Source: Norana najaformis (Eukaryota > Annelida > Clitellata > Crassiclitellata > Hormogastridae). From it: a stretch of DNA of 64,000 nucleotides. The translations under genes and the position numbers were made by a program. Position 1 is the stretch's first letter; each line of letters begins with the position of its first letter. Below are positions 37,101-49,574 of the stretch, in pieces. Where the stretch lies: NCBI GenBank assembly GCA_964023275.1, contig OZ029918.1, positions 30,884,704 to 30,948,703 on the forward strand, given 5' to 3'. The notes under the pieces are model-generated. The model did not search any database and had not been told where the DNA came from. It worked only from the letters and a program-made list of their open reading frames with translations.

Positions 37101-40100
37101 GATGCCTTACGTGTTATGATTATAGTGCTACAGAAGTTTGCAGATTAAATTAGTGCAGCTGAATTATGAAGATTTTCCACTTGTGTTATTATAACAGCAT
37201 GACATAATTCTTCAGCTAAGATTAGTGTATCTGAATTATGAAGACATTCTGAAGTACCAGTACTTCCTCTCTGTTGTGAAGTCAGAATATTGTAAACATC
37301 TGTTAAAACTGCTTCAAGGTCTTCATAAATGTTTGATAGCTAGTTAGTTGTAGTTCAGATGTGGTTTTGCTTGAAGGTGTTTTCCTTGGATTCTCCCGAC
37401 ACATTCCAGTTCTACTACAACCCTTCCAAGCAGATTGGACGCATCATCAACCTGGAACGCTGTGCTGAACAGATCGCAACCCTCTGCGCTACACTGGGCG
37501 AATATCCAGCAGTCAGATACAGGAGGTAGACGAGACTTCAGTTGGTCTCGGTTTTAATAAAGTATTGCATTAAAGTCAGCCAAAATGTCTTCAGTGCTGC
37601 TTTTCCTTTTGATTTAAGCATTCAACTCAAGGATAAAACACTGACTCTTCCCGTAGCCCGAACTAGGATGGTGCTGGGTTCCCATGCAGTTTTGAAGTCT
37701 GGGATAAATTGATTCTCTTCTTTTTGGATTGCTTATCCTTAATATCCTGTCTTCCAGTCATGTGGGCTGTTGGATATCAAGTGGTTATGTTTAAAGGAAC
37801 GTAACTATGGAATGTGGTTTTACTTAGAAATGACATCGTTTATGCCGTATGTATCACAATAATGTTGCTGAAGAAGTTTCTAGATTGGATTAGATTAGCT
37901 CCAACCAAAAGTCACTCAGATTATTTTTTTTTAAATAGTAGGAATTTGTACTGTTAGTCACTGAATGATGTTTTTAGTTATATTTAAGTTTGTCTGTTGT
38001 TTTTTAAAGTGAATGTGAAAGAAATGCGGAATTTGCACAACTGGTGCAACAAAAACTTGATGCGTACAAGGCTGATGATCACACTATGGGCCAGGTAAGA
38101 ATTACAGTAGTCATACAAGCAGAGCTGATGCGGTCTAGGCATGCTCTGCAAACAGACATTAAGTGTTGTACAAAAGCAGATGAAGCCACTGATAATGAAA
38201 ACATTGTCAGCTGTGGTTTGCATCACCTTCTTTATTGTATATCATTTGGTCATCATAATCTCTGTGATTGTCATCTGCATAATCATTATGATCTCTTTCT
38301 TTATTTGGCAGTAATAAAGTGACAGCTGTGGTAATAAGATTAATTACTGGCATTGCATGAACTTGTATTTGACAGGGTCCTGGAAAGGATCGTTCCCAGC
38401 TTTTGATCATTGATCGAGGTTTTGATCCTGTGTCTCCACTCCTTCACGAACTGACTCTTCAAGCAATGGCCTATGATCTGCTAAACATTGAAAATGATGT
38501 CTATAAGTGAGTCTGACTTATAGCTTCTTATTTACAAGTAACTTTCTTATAATGACGTCACTAATTAAGTCATTAGGTTAGACGCCAATCCATTGTAGGT
38601 GGCATAACTTTGCATTCGAACAAACCAGGATTCAGACATCAAATATAGAGGTGAAAGGTTAACATGGCATAATTACTGCATTAATTGTGATTAGTAACTT
38701 ATACTGTGTCAGTGTCTAATGCACAGGGCATCAACTGATGGTGCACCAAAGCCAAGCCACAGTCAGGTCAATATCCGGAAGGTCAGTCCACTAAGACAGC
38801 CTACGATGGATAAGCAATTTGAAAATTTATATGACTAGATAAATAAATAGATAAATAATTTAAATTAATTGTTGCATGAATTTAATTCAGTGTTGGTTAT
38901 GATTTAGGTATGAGAGTACGACTGCGAATGACATATGTGAAAAGGAAGTTCTGCTGGATGAGAATGATGACATTTGGATGGATCTGAGACACCAGCACAT
39001 CGCAATCGTTTCACAGTATGGCATTTTCTTAATAGTCTTAAGCAAGTGTGTCCTAAAAACAGATTGCAATCATTTCAAACCTACTGCTCATGGGTTTTCA
39101 GGCAAACACATAGTACTATACATTTGAAATTTGATAATGCCTCCCATACAAAGTTCAGATGTCCACCGAAGCCAGGTATCAGGAAGCATCAATCATAAAC
39201 AGACTGCAAGAGATAGTTTTTCACTTTAGAGTAACAGATGGTCTCAGAGAGTCATAAATTCATGTAAAAAATCTCATATTACTTTACCTGATGCTGATGT
39301 GATATTGTAATATTTAATAGTCAAGCAATTACTTAACCTTGTATTTGCTGATGTGATTCTTAGACAAGTGACTCGCAAGTTGAAGGACTTTGTCGACGAG
39401 AAGCGAATGCGGACACAGGACAAGGCGTCGATGCGTGACCTGTCACAGATGATTAAGAAGATGCCACAGTATCAGAAGGAGCTGAGTCGCTATTCGACAC
39501 ACCTGCACATGGCTGAAGATTGCATGAAGCATTACCAGGGAAAAGCTGATAAACTCTGCAAGGTGGAACAGGTGAGTGCTAACTAATATAATAAAAAGAA
39601 TGCATGAAATCTGGATAATTGATGAGAATTAATAGCAGTTGTAATTGTAATTGCAAATAAACTCATCAGAGGTGTTAATAGTAGTAATTTCTCTTGTCCT
39701 AAGTGGCAAAGAGGACAGTTCATTTCATGTACTTTTGTTGTTCCTGAGGAATCTTGTACTTCAAGTAAGTAAGGAAGTAAGTAAGTAATGCATTTGTTAA
39801 TACACCATATATCCATAAGGAGAATAGTTGCATAAAATTATGTTTCTAATGGATAGATTAATAGTGGTAATTATGACAGTGATGGTTATTTTGAGATGAT
39901 CATTTTCAACGCATCACAGTGATTATGACTGTGATGATGATCATGAGTGTGATGATGATTATGACTGTGATGATGATCATGACTGTGATGATGATTATGA
40001 CTGTGATGATGATTATGACTGTGATGATGATCATGAGTGTGATGATGATCATGAGTGTGATGTTTTGTTGTAGGATCTGGCAATGGGAATGGATGCTGAG

Positions 40101-43100
40101 GGTGAGAAGATAAAGGATCACATGCGCAACATTGTTCCGATTCTATTAGATCCGAATGTTTCATCCTACGACAAGACACGAATCATTCTGCTCTACATCA
40201 TACACAAGGGAGGTCTGTAGACTTAAGCTGCATGCAGGGAAACCGACAGCATTTGAGACTGGTCAGGTTGAGGTAAAGTAATGATTGGTTCTGGCTAAGG
40301 TAAAGTTATGCACTGACTTTTGGCCTCTCATCAACAATCTAAGCTTAGTAAAGCAACATTTGGGCCTTTTTCTGTAGTTCAGGTAGTATTACTCTGGCTG
40401 TTTTTTAAGTATAATATCAGAGCTGAACATTAGGCTTTATCTCATCCATTTTATTACAAGTTTTAGAATAGTTTAAATTAAAAATGGCAAGGAAAATGAG
40501 ACTGTCTTGTTACAGAAATACTTAAAAGGGTCATGTAAACTTTTTGGTACGTGGTTTAAATTTCTTTAGGTATTACTGAGGAGAATTTGTGCAAGCTGGT
40601 TCAGCATGCTCAGATTCCACCAGAAGACAAGACGCTTATCCAGAACATGCAAAACCTTGGTGTACCAATCATCCAAGATGTACGTAAAAGATTCAGAATT
40701 AATTGAAAATAATCAAGAAGTCTTGATCTAATCTAAACATTGGAGTCAAAGTGAACCTAACAGAATATTTTAGGCTTTTTTCTAAATGAACTCAAACTCC
40801 AGATTTACGTTATCGAACCGGCGCAGTTTGCTGAAAGAATACAAATTACAAATATGGCTGTATTTGATATTGCCCTCCTTTTAAGCTCAGAATTACACCG
40901 ACAACCATAGGACAGAGCAGCGAGGATGCTGAGTACTTGTGCATGAAGGACTTGCTGAAGGTCCCCACACGGTAAAGAACTATGAGAGTCTCTGATTAGT
41001 TTCTCTTAAAGCTGTGCTATATAAATTTCTTATTAAAATTAAAGTTACAAATCATGAATGCTACTTAAGTTTCCTGATGTGTATTTACGAATTCCTTGTG
41101 TGATGTTGACTTGTTTTGGGATGGCAGGGTGGGCGAAGGCGGCCACAGCAGCTCTACCAACCGCAGAATCGCCGAGAACGAGTGTCGGAACACACCTACC
41201 AGATGTCACGTTGGACTCCATACGTTAAAGACATTGTGGAGGTAAGTCGAAGTGAAATTTGTATAATTCTTTAACTGTAGAAACGTATAGTTAGTCAGCA
41301 TTTGATGGGTTTTGTGATGCTTTTTCAGAACTTTTTGACTGATTTAAATAAGTAGAATTGTATCATGAAGTGGTAAAAATTTATTTCAAAATCGTTTACA
41401 GTTTTTAAGTGCTTAATCATTTAAATAATTCCACAGATTTTAACTGAGGTGAATGTGAGGAATTTTTATGGAAATATTTTCAAGAGTCTGATTGTTTCTC
41501 TCATTACATTTCTGCAATGGAATACAATTTTCAAAAGTCAAAATTAAGTTAGTAAGTAAGTAAGTAACAAGCATGTCACTTTTGATTAATTATGGTTTCC
41601 CTTGAAGTGACCATCACTTGATGCCATGTGTATTATAATAATGGCTCTACAGAAGTCATTAGATTAGATTAGATTAGGTTGTCTTATACCTTGTTTAGCC
41701 AAATTGTTGAAATAAATGGGATTTTGTGCATAGGAGGCAATTGAGGACAAACTAAATACCCAACGCTACCCATTCCTGACTGGAGGTTCACGTTCTGTGG
41801 GTCTTGGATCGGCTCCTGTCAGGTAAGAAAAGCTGAATTATTTATTAATCACACATTTGAATGGCTCTATTTAATGTATCCCGGTCAAATACACAAATCT
41901 TTAGCCGTTTTCTTCCCTATTGTCTGGTTTTATTGTAAATCAGATGAATTATATAAACTGTAGACATTTTATTGCAAATGCTTTGGACTTTGCATTTAAT
42001 TCTGATAGCAGGACACGCTGTGCAAATGTAAGAAAGCTCCTTAAAAATAAATTTGAAGAGCTTCAGTGTGTTGTTTGTTGATTTGACTCATCAGTAACTT
42101 GTTGGGTTATACTGATGGCATAGTTTTAATTATTTAGTTATCTGTTAAATGCAGTAAATGCATAGTTATGATAAAACAGCTAAGTACCCTTTTTACTTGT
42201 TGATTGTACTTGTTGACACGAGTAGCTGGTAATTTTTAGTTTCAAGCCACTTTACTCAGGATTATATTTGAGCGAACTTCTCTCTCTCTTAATACTCTGC
42301 GTATCATTTGGATGTGATAAAAATCGTTATCCTTCATGAAATTTAACGTCATTTATATCGAATGTTGAAAGTGTTATAAGTTGCTGGTGAACAAACCATT
42401 TTGGTTTGTTGTGTTATATTATTACATTATATTATATTACATTATATTGTTTTATTATATTATTACATTGTATTGTGCTACTGGTAAGTGAAGGTGTAAA
42501 GTGACACACAAGAACTGGTGTAACATGACACAGAGGTCTGTTCGGTGGTGCACTGGGTCTGTGATCCAAAGATTGTAGGTTTGAGCCTGCTGAGATTATT
42601 CTGCGCACCGACCTGGACAAGTTGTTTGTACATACTTGTCTTGTACCTTAGGTTCAGATTTGCTGACCTTGCGCATGTACCAAGTGCCATATATGATTCA
42701 AATAAATAAGTGAATTGTTTTAGTATTCTGATTTGCTGAAAGAATGCATTCACCATGCATGGTTTTTGTCTAGTGCTCGCTATGGCCAGTGGCACAAAGA
42801 GAGAGGCCAAGGGACAAGTTTCAAAAGCGGTCCACGTCTGATTGTGTTCGTGGTTGGAGGCATGTCTTACTCAGAAATGCGCTGTGCCTACGAGGTGACG
42901 CAGGCCGTCAAAAACTGGGAAGTCTTAATTGGTGAGCAACTTCTGCAGTTTTGGCTCAGTCAGAATCGAGATTAATGAAAGTCTGATTTGCTTGGAAATT
43001 TCCACAAGATTTGGGTTTGGGGAATCAGAAAAGTGGCTTTTAGTTGGAACCAACATGTAACAGTTGAACTTTGGGATGGCACTATAGCAATACAGCTGAC

Positions 43101-44257
43101 CAATACCAAGCAAATAAGGTAGAAAGTTGGCAAATTTATAGAATTATGGAAAGTGGCTTATTTGCTGAAGTTTTAGAAATTGCGTGACTTTTATATCTAC
43201 ACAGGAGTCTCCGGAAAGTGCTAGAATTGGCAGGCGCCATATTAAGTACCATGCTATAGCAACCACACTGGGATTTCTATCAGCCATATGTGCTTTAGCA
43301 AGGTTACATTATGATAATGTCTTGATTTGGGGCAGACTTAAATTCCCTGGGTGCCTTTCTATTGGTTTGGCTTTGCATTTATGCAATGGGCCGTCGTTGG
43401 TGACTTCTCCAGTTTTCTGAGCTCCATATGCATATAGATTAACTTTTGTTCTTGATTATCTTTAACACCACTAAGGCTGCCATAGGCAGCACTTTTACAA
43501 GGTTCTATATTAGGTCTCTAGATACTTGCATATATGCATACATATTGGTAAATGCATCATGTCAGGTTTTGTGTTGGAAGGAGGTTCTGATGTATGTGAG
43601 ATAGAGTTCAAAAGAGATATACGGAATTCAACTTCCTGTACTGATATTTTACGCACATTACATGTGTAAGACTTTTTGTACAAATGTTTTAGGATCAACT
43701 CACATTTTAACTCCCATAAGTCTGCTGAACAGCCTGCGTGATCTGAGCAACTGAGCTGAACATGGTGTTGCACTGGATTCCTGTTTTCCAGAGCAGCGGA
43801 CATCGTCAAGTTGATAATTGATCTGCAGTTCGTAAAGAGTTTTCATCATCTTCTGTATGTGTTGAAAAAAGAACCGGCAGAGTATTTTGAGATTTTTGAA
43901 AGGAGTTGTGTTAAACTATATAGCCAGCTAGAAGCCACTGTTTGTTGTTGATTTGATGTTTGATGTTGAATGTAAATTATTTGAGAGCATTTCTCGGATG
44001 AGAGATGCATGATGGAATGTATTATGCTATACAGTTTTGCTGACTTTGTTTTTTGAAATTTTATTTTATTCTTTGGGCTTTTGCTTTATTTTGTTGTGCT
44101 AACCTTGTGGCAGACTGCTACAAGAGGCATAACTTTTGTTGACGAGCACAGAGATTTTTCTGTGTTGGGCCTAACAGGAAAGATGTGTATACGGCTTGCA
44201 AACGATTCCATTATCTCTGTGGAGTACTTGCTGAAAATTAACGACCAAAAGTTCTAG
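34090..44257 (+). CDS. STXBP1: Munc18-1 / UNC-18 / Rop syntaxin-binding protein, 15 secure exons plus a tentative last exon
   Basis: Sec1/Munc18 protein that clasps syntaxin and templates SNARE assembly at the presynaptic plasma membrane. Exons: 34090-34117, 34618-34746, 35295-35371, 35883-35961, 36829-36932, 37377-37525, 38010-38094, 38376-38506, 38908-39015, 39364-39571, 40074-40212, 40570-40679, 41128-41241, 41734-41822, 42774-42931 and tentatively 44178-44257. Phases agree at every junction. Total 1788 nt gives 595 residues; mammalian Munc18-1 has 594 or 603. Start [18 protein letters not shown], then [97 protein letters not shown] and [20 protein letters not shown]. Close identity to Munc18-1 favours that paralogue over STXBP2/3. 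Confidence 0.94.
34752..34885 (+). repeat. Degenerate TCA-rich repeat after STXBP1 exon 2
   Basis: Imperfect (ATC/ATCATT)n tract beginning within about ten bases of the exon 2 donor. The minus-strand open frame over it (methionine-rich) is a repeat artefact. Confidence 0.75.
35082..35191 (+). repeat. (TTA)n microsatellite, STXBP1 intron 2
   Basis: A long run of ATT triplets with periodic TTTT interruptions. It follows GGTTGATGCCTTGTGAATTA and GGCACTATACAAATTGC, the 3' end of a family C-like element, so it is probably that element's expanded tail. Confidence 0.85.
35618..35660 (+). repeat. (TATG)n/(TG)n microsatellite
   Basis: GTATATGTGTATGTATGTAT followed by a GTGTGTGT tract in STXBP1 intron 3. 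Confidence 0.8.
39927..40062 (+). repeat. 18-bp minisatellite abutting STXBP1 exon 11
   Basis: Seven full 18-bp units, GACTGTGATGATGATCAT with C/T and C/G variants (GAGTGT..., ...GATTAT), plus a partial eighth. The array ends only 11 bases before the exon 11 acceptor AG at 40072-40073, leaving TTTTGTTGT as the whole pyrimidine tract. Open frames over it on both strands are artefacts. Confidence 0.92.
40890..40985 (-). repeat. SINE family A fragment, STXBP1 intron 12
   Basis: GCATGAAGGACTTGCTGAAG followed by GTCCCCACACGGTAAAG matches the middle block of family A. Both ends are degraded. Confidence 0.45.
42530..42712 (+). repeat. SINE (829-type family) before STXBP1 exon 15
   Basis: TGGTGCACTGGGTCTGTGAT, GTAGGTTTGAGCCTGCTGAG, GGACAAGTTGTTTGTACATA, GGTTCAGATTTGCTGACCTT and an AAATAAATAA tail. 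The best-preserved copy of this family here. It ends about 60 bases before the exon 15 acceptor. Confidence 0.78.
44178..44257 (+). CDS. STXBP1: Tentative terminal exon of STXBP1
   Basis: Follows TTTTTCTGTGTTGGGCCTAACAG and is in the right phase after the glycine split at 42931. It encodes [19 protein letters not shown] then INDQKF and a TAG. The segment [12 protein letters not shown] aligns loosely with the family's HILTPQKLLDTLKKLN, and the total length becomes 595. A rival short exon at 44833-44870 begins GSKSHI but then diverges and would give a shorter protein. Confidence 0.45.
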
Positions 44258-45349
44258 ACATAGTTTACTTTATTTAAAAATGCTTGATTTATATGTTAAC
44301 AGTTACTAGCTATTAATTATTGATTATTACTTTTAAAACTTAGTTTGGGCATTTTTATATATTAAGGTATAATCAATGGAAATTTATCAACGCTGAGAAA
44401 ATCCAGATGAAATTATTACTGGTAGAATGTGACAACCATTTCAGAAAGTGCAGACTCGTTTTATTTAAGTTTGCAAGATCTGTTTTGAGATGCGTACCAG
44501 TAGTTGTTCTGAATATTCACGTCATTATGCTGCAGATACGCAGGGTTTATTCATTGCATTGTTTTGCTGATAAGGTAGTTGAAATGTGCATCAGTTTCTT
44601 GTGAAAGTGAGATCTTTGTGGAATTGATACTGTTTCAAAATACGGGAAGTGTAATTTACGAGAAAAGAAGTACGGTTGAGTATGTGCTTTATTTGACAGT
44701 GCGGCGTCAGTATATCTGCTTTGTGTTTGGCTTGTAGAGGCTATATAATTTGACCAGCTCATTGGTAGAGTTCCTATCCCTGTCAGCACATTATGCTGGG
44801 TAACAGCTGTGCCAAGGAAGTGTACCGACTAGGCTCTAAGTCACATATTAGCTGTTTTTGTTGCCTCTAGTGTACCGTCTGATTACATCAATCTAGTCAA
44901 ACACTCGCCCTTTGCAACATTAGATGGCACGTTTTCTTGCAATTGTTGATGTGTTGTGTAGGCAAGGCTATTGTTTCCCTTCTGCGGCTAGCTGGTGACT
45001 GTCTTCTTTGTTGTCATCTTATCAGAGTAGTCGACATTTTACCGTTTAGCGTCAGTTTATTGTGTTGGTGTATTTTGATTCATGGTTTTTCATCTCAACT
45101 GTCGTTTGTTTCTGATGTTTGTTTAGTGCACAGAATGGCTTTGTGTAACACGTAAGCATTAATGCATATGCATAGTTTTGAATGTCATTGCTATTATGGC
45201 TGTTTTTTGTTATTTTTATTAAATTAGAGGAAATATTTATCCCTTGTTTGGGTCTAACAATACTTAGAAGGACAACGTTTGGAATAGCTAGTCTTTATCA
45301 GTTGTTAAAATTTTCAGTATTTTTAACATTTTATATACAAAATATGTGT

Positions 45350-45570
45350 GGGATGCGGTGGTGTAGTGGTATGGTCGGTACCTCGCAACCGAAAGGTCTC
45401 GGGTTCGAATCTGCCTCAAGCCACTGCATAGCAACCTTGGACAAGTTGCTCACCCACAGTTGTCTGTGAGGAAGGCAACAGGAAACCACCTCATTCATCT
45501 CATCCCTGGGTGGCATAAAGCCAAAGGACCTGCCTTTGGGCAGAGAACTCATAATCATCATCATATACAA
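45350..45570 (+). repeat. tRNA-derived SINE with ATC tail
   Basis: Head GGTGGTGTAGTGGTATGGTC (box A) and CTCGGGTTCGAATCTGCC (box B), then GACAAGTTGCTCACCCACAG, GGCAACAGGAAACCACCTCA and an ATAATCATCATCATA tail. The tRNA-like region cannot form a matching acceptor stem, so it is not a functional tRNA gene. Confidence 0.75.
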
Positions 45571-46570
45571 AATAAAAATGATCCCTTAAAAACTGGAGTA
45601 TAAAGAGAAGTTCTGTACTGAATAGAACTTGTTAAGATCCGGCAGAACAAAAGTGCCACTGGAGGTGATATTGATGAAGCATTGGATTATTCTTTTTTAC
45701 CTGATTTTTTGTTTTCTCTGCTGATAATTACTATTATCGTTATATATCACTGTATAAATTAATCGCCCTATAAATGTGCAATTACAATAAGGAGAGAAAC
45801 AAATTTCCAGGGATTGTTAATGACGTCTAGAACAGCTTTGTCTGGCATTATTATTATTATTATTATTTTATTTTTATTATTTTTACTATTATTATGATTA
45901 TTGTTGTTATTTGTTTTTGGCGCTAAGCATTAACCCTGATCAATTGATCATTTTATGGTGATTCAGTCATGTAAGATCCTTCACCATTGCTGCCCAAACC
46001 TTGTGTGTAAACAGTGTTCACGAAGGAACAGATCTATGACAGATCTGTGATTAGTAATCATGATTATAACCCATATTACGCATAGGTATGAGATGTGTTA
46101 CTGATTTAGGTAGCCATGCCGGCAATTCCTAATCTCAAAGGTAACCACTGAAATATCAAATTGCGATATTGTTATTAATATAGTATCTATTGATTGTTTT
46201 GTTTTCATTATCGCTTTTACCTCGGCTTACACTGGTCCCTAAGATAGGAAAACTGTTATTGTTAATACTGTTATTGTTAGTGTTATGTTAGTGATAATTA
46301 TTACTCGTTGGCACTGTCATAAATGATATTTATATACATAGTTATATTAATTATTATCTTTAATGTTAGTCTGTTATCATTAGTGGTTATATAATAATAA
46401 TTATCATAAATAATATTTATATACATAGTTATACTAATTGCTTTTGATGTCAGTCTGGGATTGTGGTCCGAGCTAAGTAACCAAATCAGTTGCCTTGGTT
46501 CTGGTCTCAGCAACCTTATACCTGCTTTGCGTCATGACTAACATGGACAGATATTTATAATGTGTGTATG

Positions 46571-46576
<6 letters not shown>

Positions 46577-46662
<86 letters not shown>
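46577..46662 (+). repeat. (AT)43 dinucleotide microsatellite
   Basis: Perfect AT repeat of 86 bases, the longest simple repeat in the window. Its length may be assembly-dependent. Confidence 0.95.
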
Positions 46663-46665
<3 letters not shown>

Positions 46666-46914
46666 ACAGTGGAACATAAGAGGCACTGATTTCTGCTTCT
46701 TAAACTGCTAAGCTAGTAAAGAACAGATAACACATTCTGGACATGCTATCGTTGCCAATACCAAAAAATTGTCCCTGGTGACAGGCAAATGTACACAGCT
46801 TGCCCCAGGTTCTTCTACAAAATCCAGTCAGCAAGCTTGAAACTGCAATCAGTCAGCAACCATGATGTATATACATGTAAGTAACGGTATGGAGTATCTG
46901 TCATGTGCAACACT

Positions 46915-47010
46915 GTGGTGTATTTGTGTATTTGGTAGCATGCTGGGACTGTAACCAATGATTGCGGGTTCGAGCATATTGAACGGACTCTGTGATTACA
47001 GATTCAAGCC
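46915..47010 (+). repeat. SINE fragment (829-type family)
   Basis: GGTAGCATGCTGGGACTGTA and GATTGCGGGTTCGAGCATAT resemble the head of the 829/42530 family. The body is absent or degraded. Confidence 0.5.
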
Positions 47011-48859
47011 TCCACTGAAACTAACAAGGTTCTTCTAATGCACTATTATTCTGCACCATGAATTTGTTGCTTGTGATTAGATAGTGACACATTTTGTAAA
47101 AATAATTTACAAAATAGACAATTTTGATAATGATAAGAATGTAAATCAGCATAATCTAACTTTATTCTTGATCAAACGTCACCACTAGTCATCATTTATT
47201 TGTGTCAGTTATGACAAAACTGATATTAACTGAATTTTGTTTGTGACAATTCCTTGTGAATGACTGGCTGTTCGGTCGTCAGTATTGAAATGCTTTCACT
47301 ATTTGGAACTTTTATCAAAGTAATTCAGTATTCTGTCTGAATGTTATGGTTGTGCTAAGATTTTTCCAAGTTTTGCGCTCGAATCTGTGGCTTTTTTGAT
47401 AGATATCAGTATCATTCCTTAGTTTGTGTTGTTCATCTGACTTGACTTTTTATTCTATGTCACTTTGTTTATATTTGCAGTTATTTATTTCACTTACTGC
47501 TTAGAAGCAACTGCACCAATTAGGTTTTCTGAATGTTAATATGCCAATTTTGTGAGTATTTTTGAGCAAATCTGCTGTCTTTTCAATTGTCGGTTTAGTT
47601 CATTTCGGAGGAGAAAATATACACAGAATACAGTTTCAGCTTATCTTTACATTACATTACAGCAGGTTTAACTGGTATCTGGTTCCCCCAGGGGGATGAT
47701 CAGATCTAGTTTAAATCACTGGTGGACAGGACTATCAAAATGATAATTTTCTTTTGAAATTTTCAACCAGTGCTGAGTTATAACTTGGGGACCAAGTATC
47801 TACTAATTACTGCGTCAGAAGCCTAGTTATAACTTTGGGAGTGAAAGCTATGATCCCCAAGTTATAACTTGGCTTCTGAATCAGTACCAGTAAGTACTGA
47901 TAGAAGGTAACAAACAGTCTTATTGGGCATTTGATGTCTAGTTAATTTCAAGCAGTTAATTTCTTTGAATGGAAATGGAGTTTGTTTAACATTTCTTCCG
48001 GTTTGCTCAGTAGAGTCTGTCTTTTCTTGCATGTTTTTCTTGTCACAGCAGCAGCTAATGAATCCAGGCAGATTCCAATCATATCCATCATGTCTTTTTC
48101 GCAGATTCAGATCAAATCCACCACGATTCTGTTGTACGTTGCTTAATTTCATGGATGCTGATACTATCAAGCACAGTGGGCATTTTGTAGTGCAGCTAAC
48201 AATTCTACAGCTAAGATCAAAACTTTTTAATAATAACTTATATTTGTAATTATACAACAGTAATCAATCATTTTAAACTGCAATCAAGAACACTCAAATG
48301 ATGTCTGCAATTAGTAAGTCAGTCAATCACTTTGAATTTTAAAAAACTGGTAGTTATTGGTGATGCAATATTCTTTCTAGTCATGGCCCGTGTTGTAGAT
48401 CTGTCAATCTGCAATAAGTCAGCTGCTTAAATACACCACCAGCAGTACAGTCTTCAAAGTGGGTTTTTTAAAAGTTCAGCCCAAAGTTGTTTTTTACAAA
48501 ATCAGTGAAATACCACCAAAATCAGCACACTAGCATTAACGTCCACGACAGTGCAGCACAGTCTAAGTCTCTGGTTTTATTTTCTTACGTCCTCAGTTTG
48601 TGTTTTCTTGAGTTAGAAATGGACGCTTTATCAGAATCCTGCTTTTTGTGTTTTGTCCTTATCTGCTTTACTTTCTAGTAGGTCACGTGACCATCTTTTA
48701 ATGACCTTGCCAAGTGTGACTTTGTCACCAAAAATCTATGATACGCTTAGGCACTATGACACTTTGTGGTGAATAAAGAGAAAGTTGTTAGCAATTGCTC
48801 CCATGGCCCGTAGGTAGCAAGAGAGGGAGAGGGATAAAAGCGAATTGACTGGTTTTCCC

Positions 48860-48878
48860 GGGGGGGGGGGGGGGGGGG
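48860..48878 (+). repeat. G19 homopolymer
   Basis: Nineteen guanines in a row, a potential G-quadruplex-forming run. Its exact length is unreliable in any assembly. Confidence 0.9.
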
Positions 48879-49518
48879 CATTTTGCAGAACTAGCATTTA
48901 TGTTTTGCACAGAGGATTGGCTAGTTTTAGTTATAATTCGCACAATATAAATTTAGCAAAATGCACTTACAACGTTTACTTTAGGAATGAAACATTATTA
49001 GACTGTTTTAATGACAGGTCAAACCTGTTTTGTAGGAGAAATCATGAAAATTTAAATATATTGCCACAGCCATGATTTGAACCTGGTACCTTAATAGGAA
49101 CTTCTAGATGCAGTCACCCACTGCATACCAAATACTTTATCCAGAACAAAGCCTTTGTAAGGTTCTAGCACCTTGGTGAGGTTTCTAAAGGCACTATATA
49201 AATCGCCAGGTGTATACATGCATGCATCAAAGCGAGATTATACAGTGTGTACAGATGTGCATACTTACATACAACTAAGTGAGACAGGCTCTTATTTAAA
49301 AGTATGCTTCACTCCTTTTGGTATTTGGATCAAGATGGTCTTCACCATGTGTATCTACTCACATTTAGAGCAAGTACCTTTAAATGGGCTTTCTATATCT
49401 CACCAATATGTATACTGATTTTGGTAATAATGATACTTTGCTGTGAAATATCAACCAAATGTACTGGTTACTGTGTTTTGTGTTCTGTTGCATGCTTAGC
49501 ACTCATTCCTATTGTTTA

Positions 49519-49574
49519 GTGTGGAGTCTGTTGCATGTAAGTAGTAGTGTGGAGTCTGTTGCATGTAAGTAGTA
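49519..49574 (+). repeat. 28-bp exact tandem duplication
   Basis: GTGTGGAGTCTGTTGCATGT plus AAGTAGTA occurs twice without change. The lack of divergence suggests a recent duplication. Confidence 0.88.

Noticed and set aside
39906..40179. Histidine-rich and methionine/isoleucine-rich open frames on both strands
   Set aside because: Products of the 18-bp minisatellite. The true coding exon here is STXBP1 exon 11 on the plus strand.
44833..44870. Alternative STXBP1 terminal exon beginning GSKSHI
   Set aside because: Not adopted: similarity is limited to a few residues, the rest diverges, and it would give a protein shorter than the family. Kept only as an alternative in the findings.
45354..45425. 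tRNA gene candidates with good box A and box B (also at 22603, 12500, 5900 and 13200)
   Set aside because: The acceptor arms do not pair and each is followed by a SINE body and tail shared with other copies. They are SINE heads.
47862..48257. 131-codon minus-strand open frame between STXBP1 and the ATPase gene
   Set aside because: No recognisable motif, no splice or promoter support and overlapping open frames on the other strand. Judged chance.
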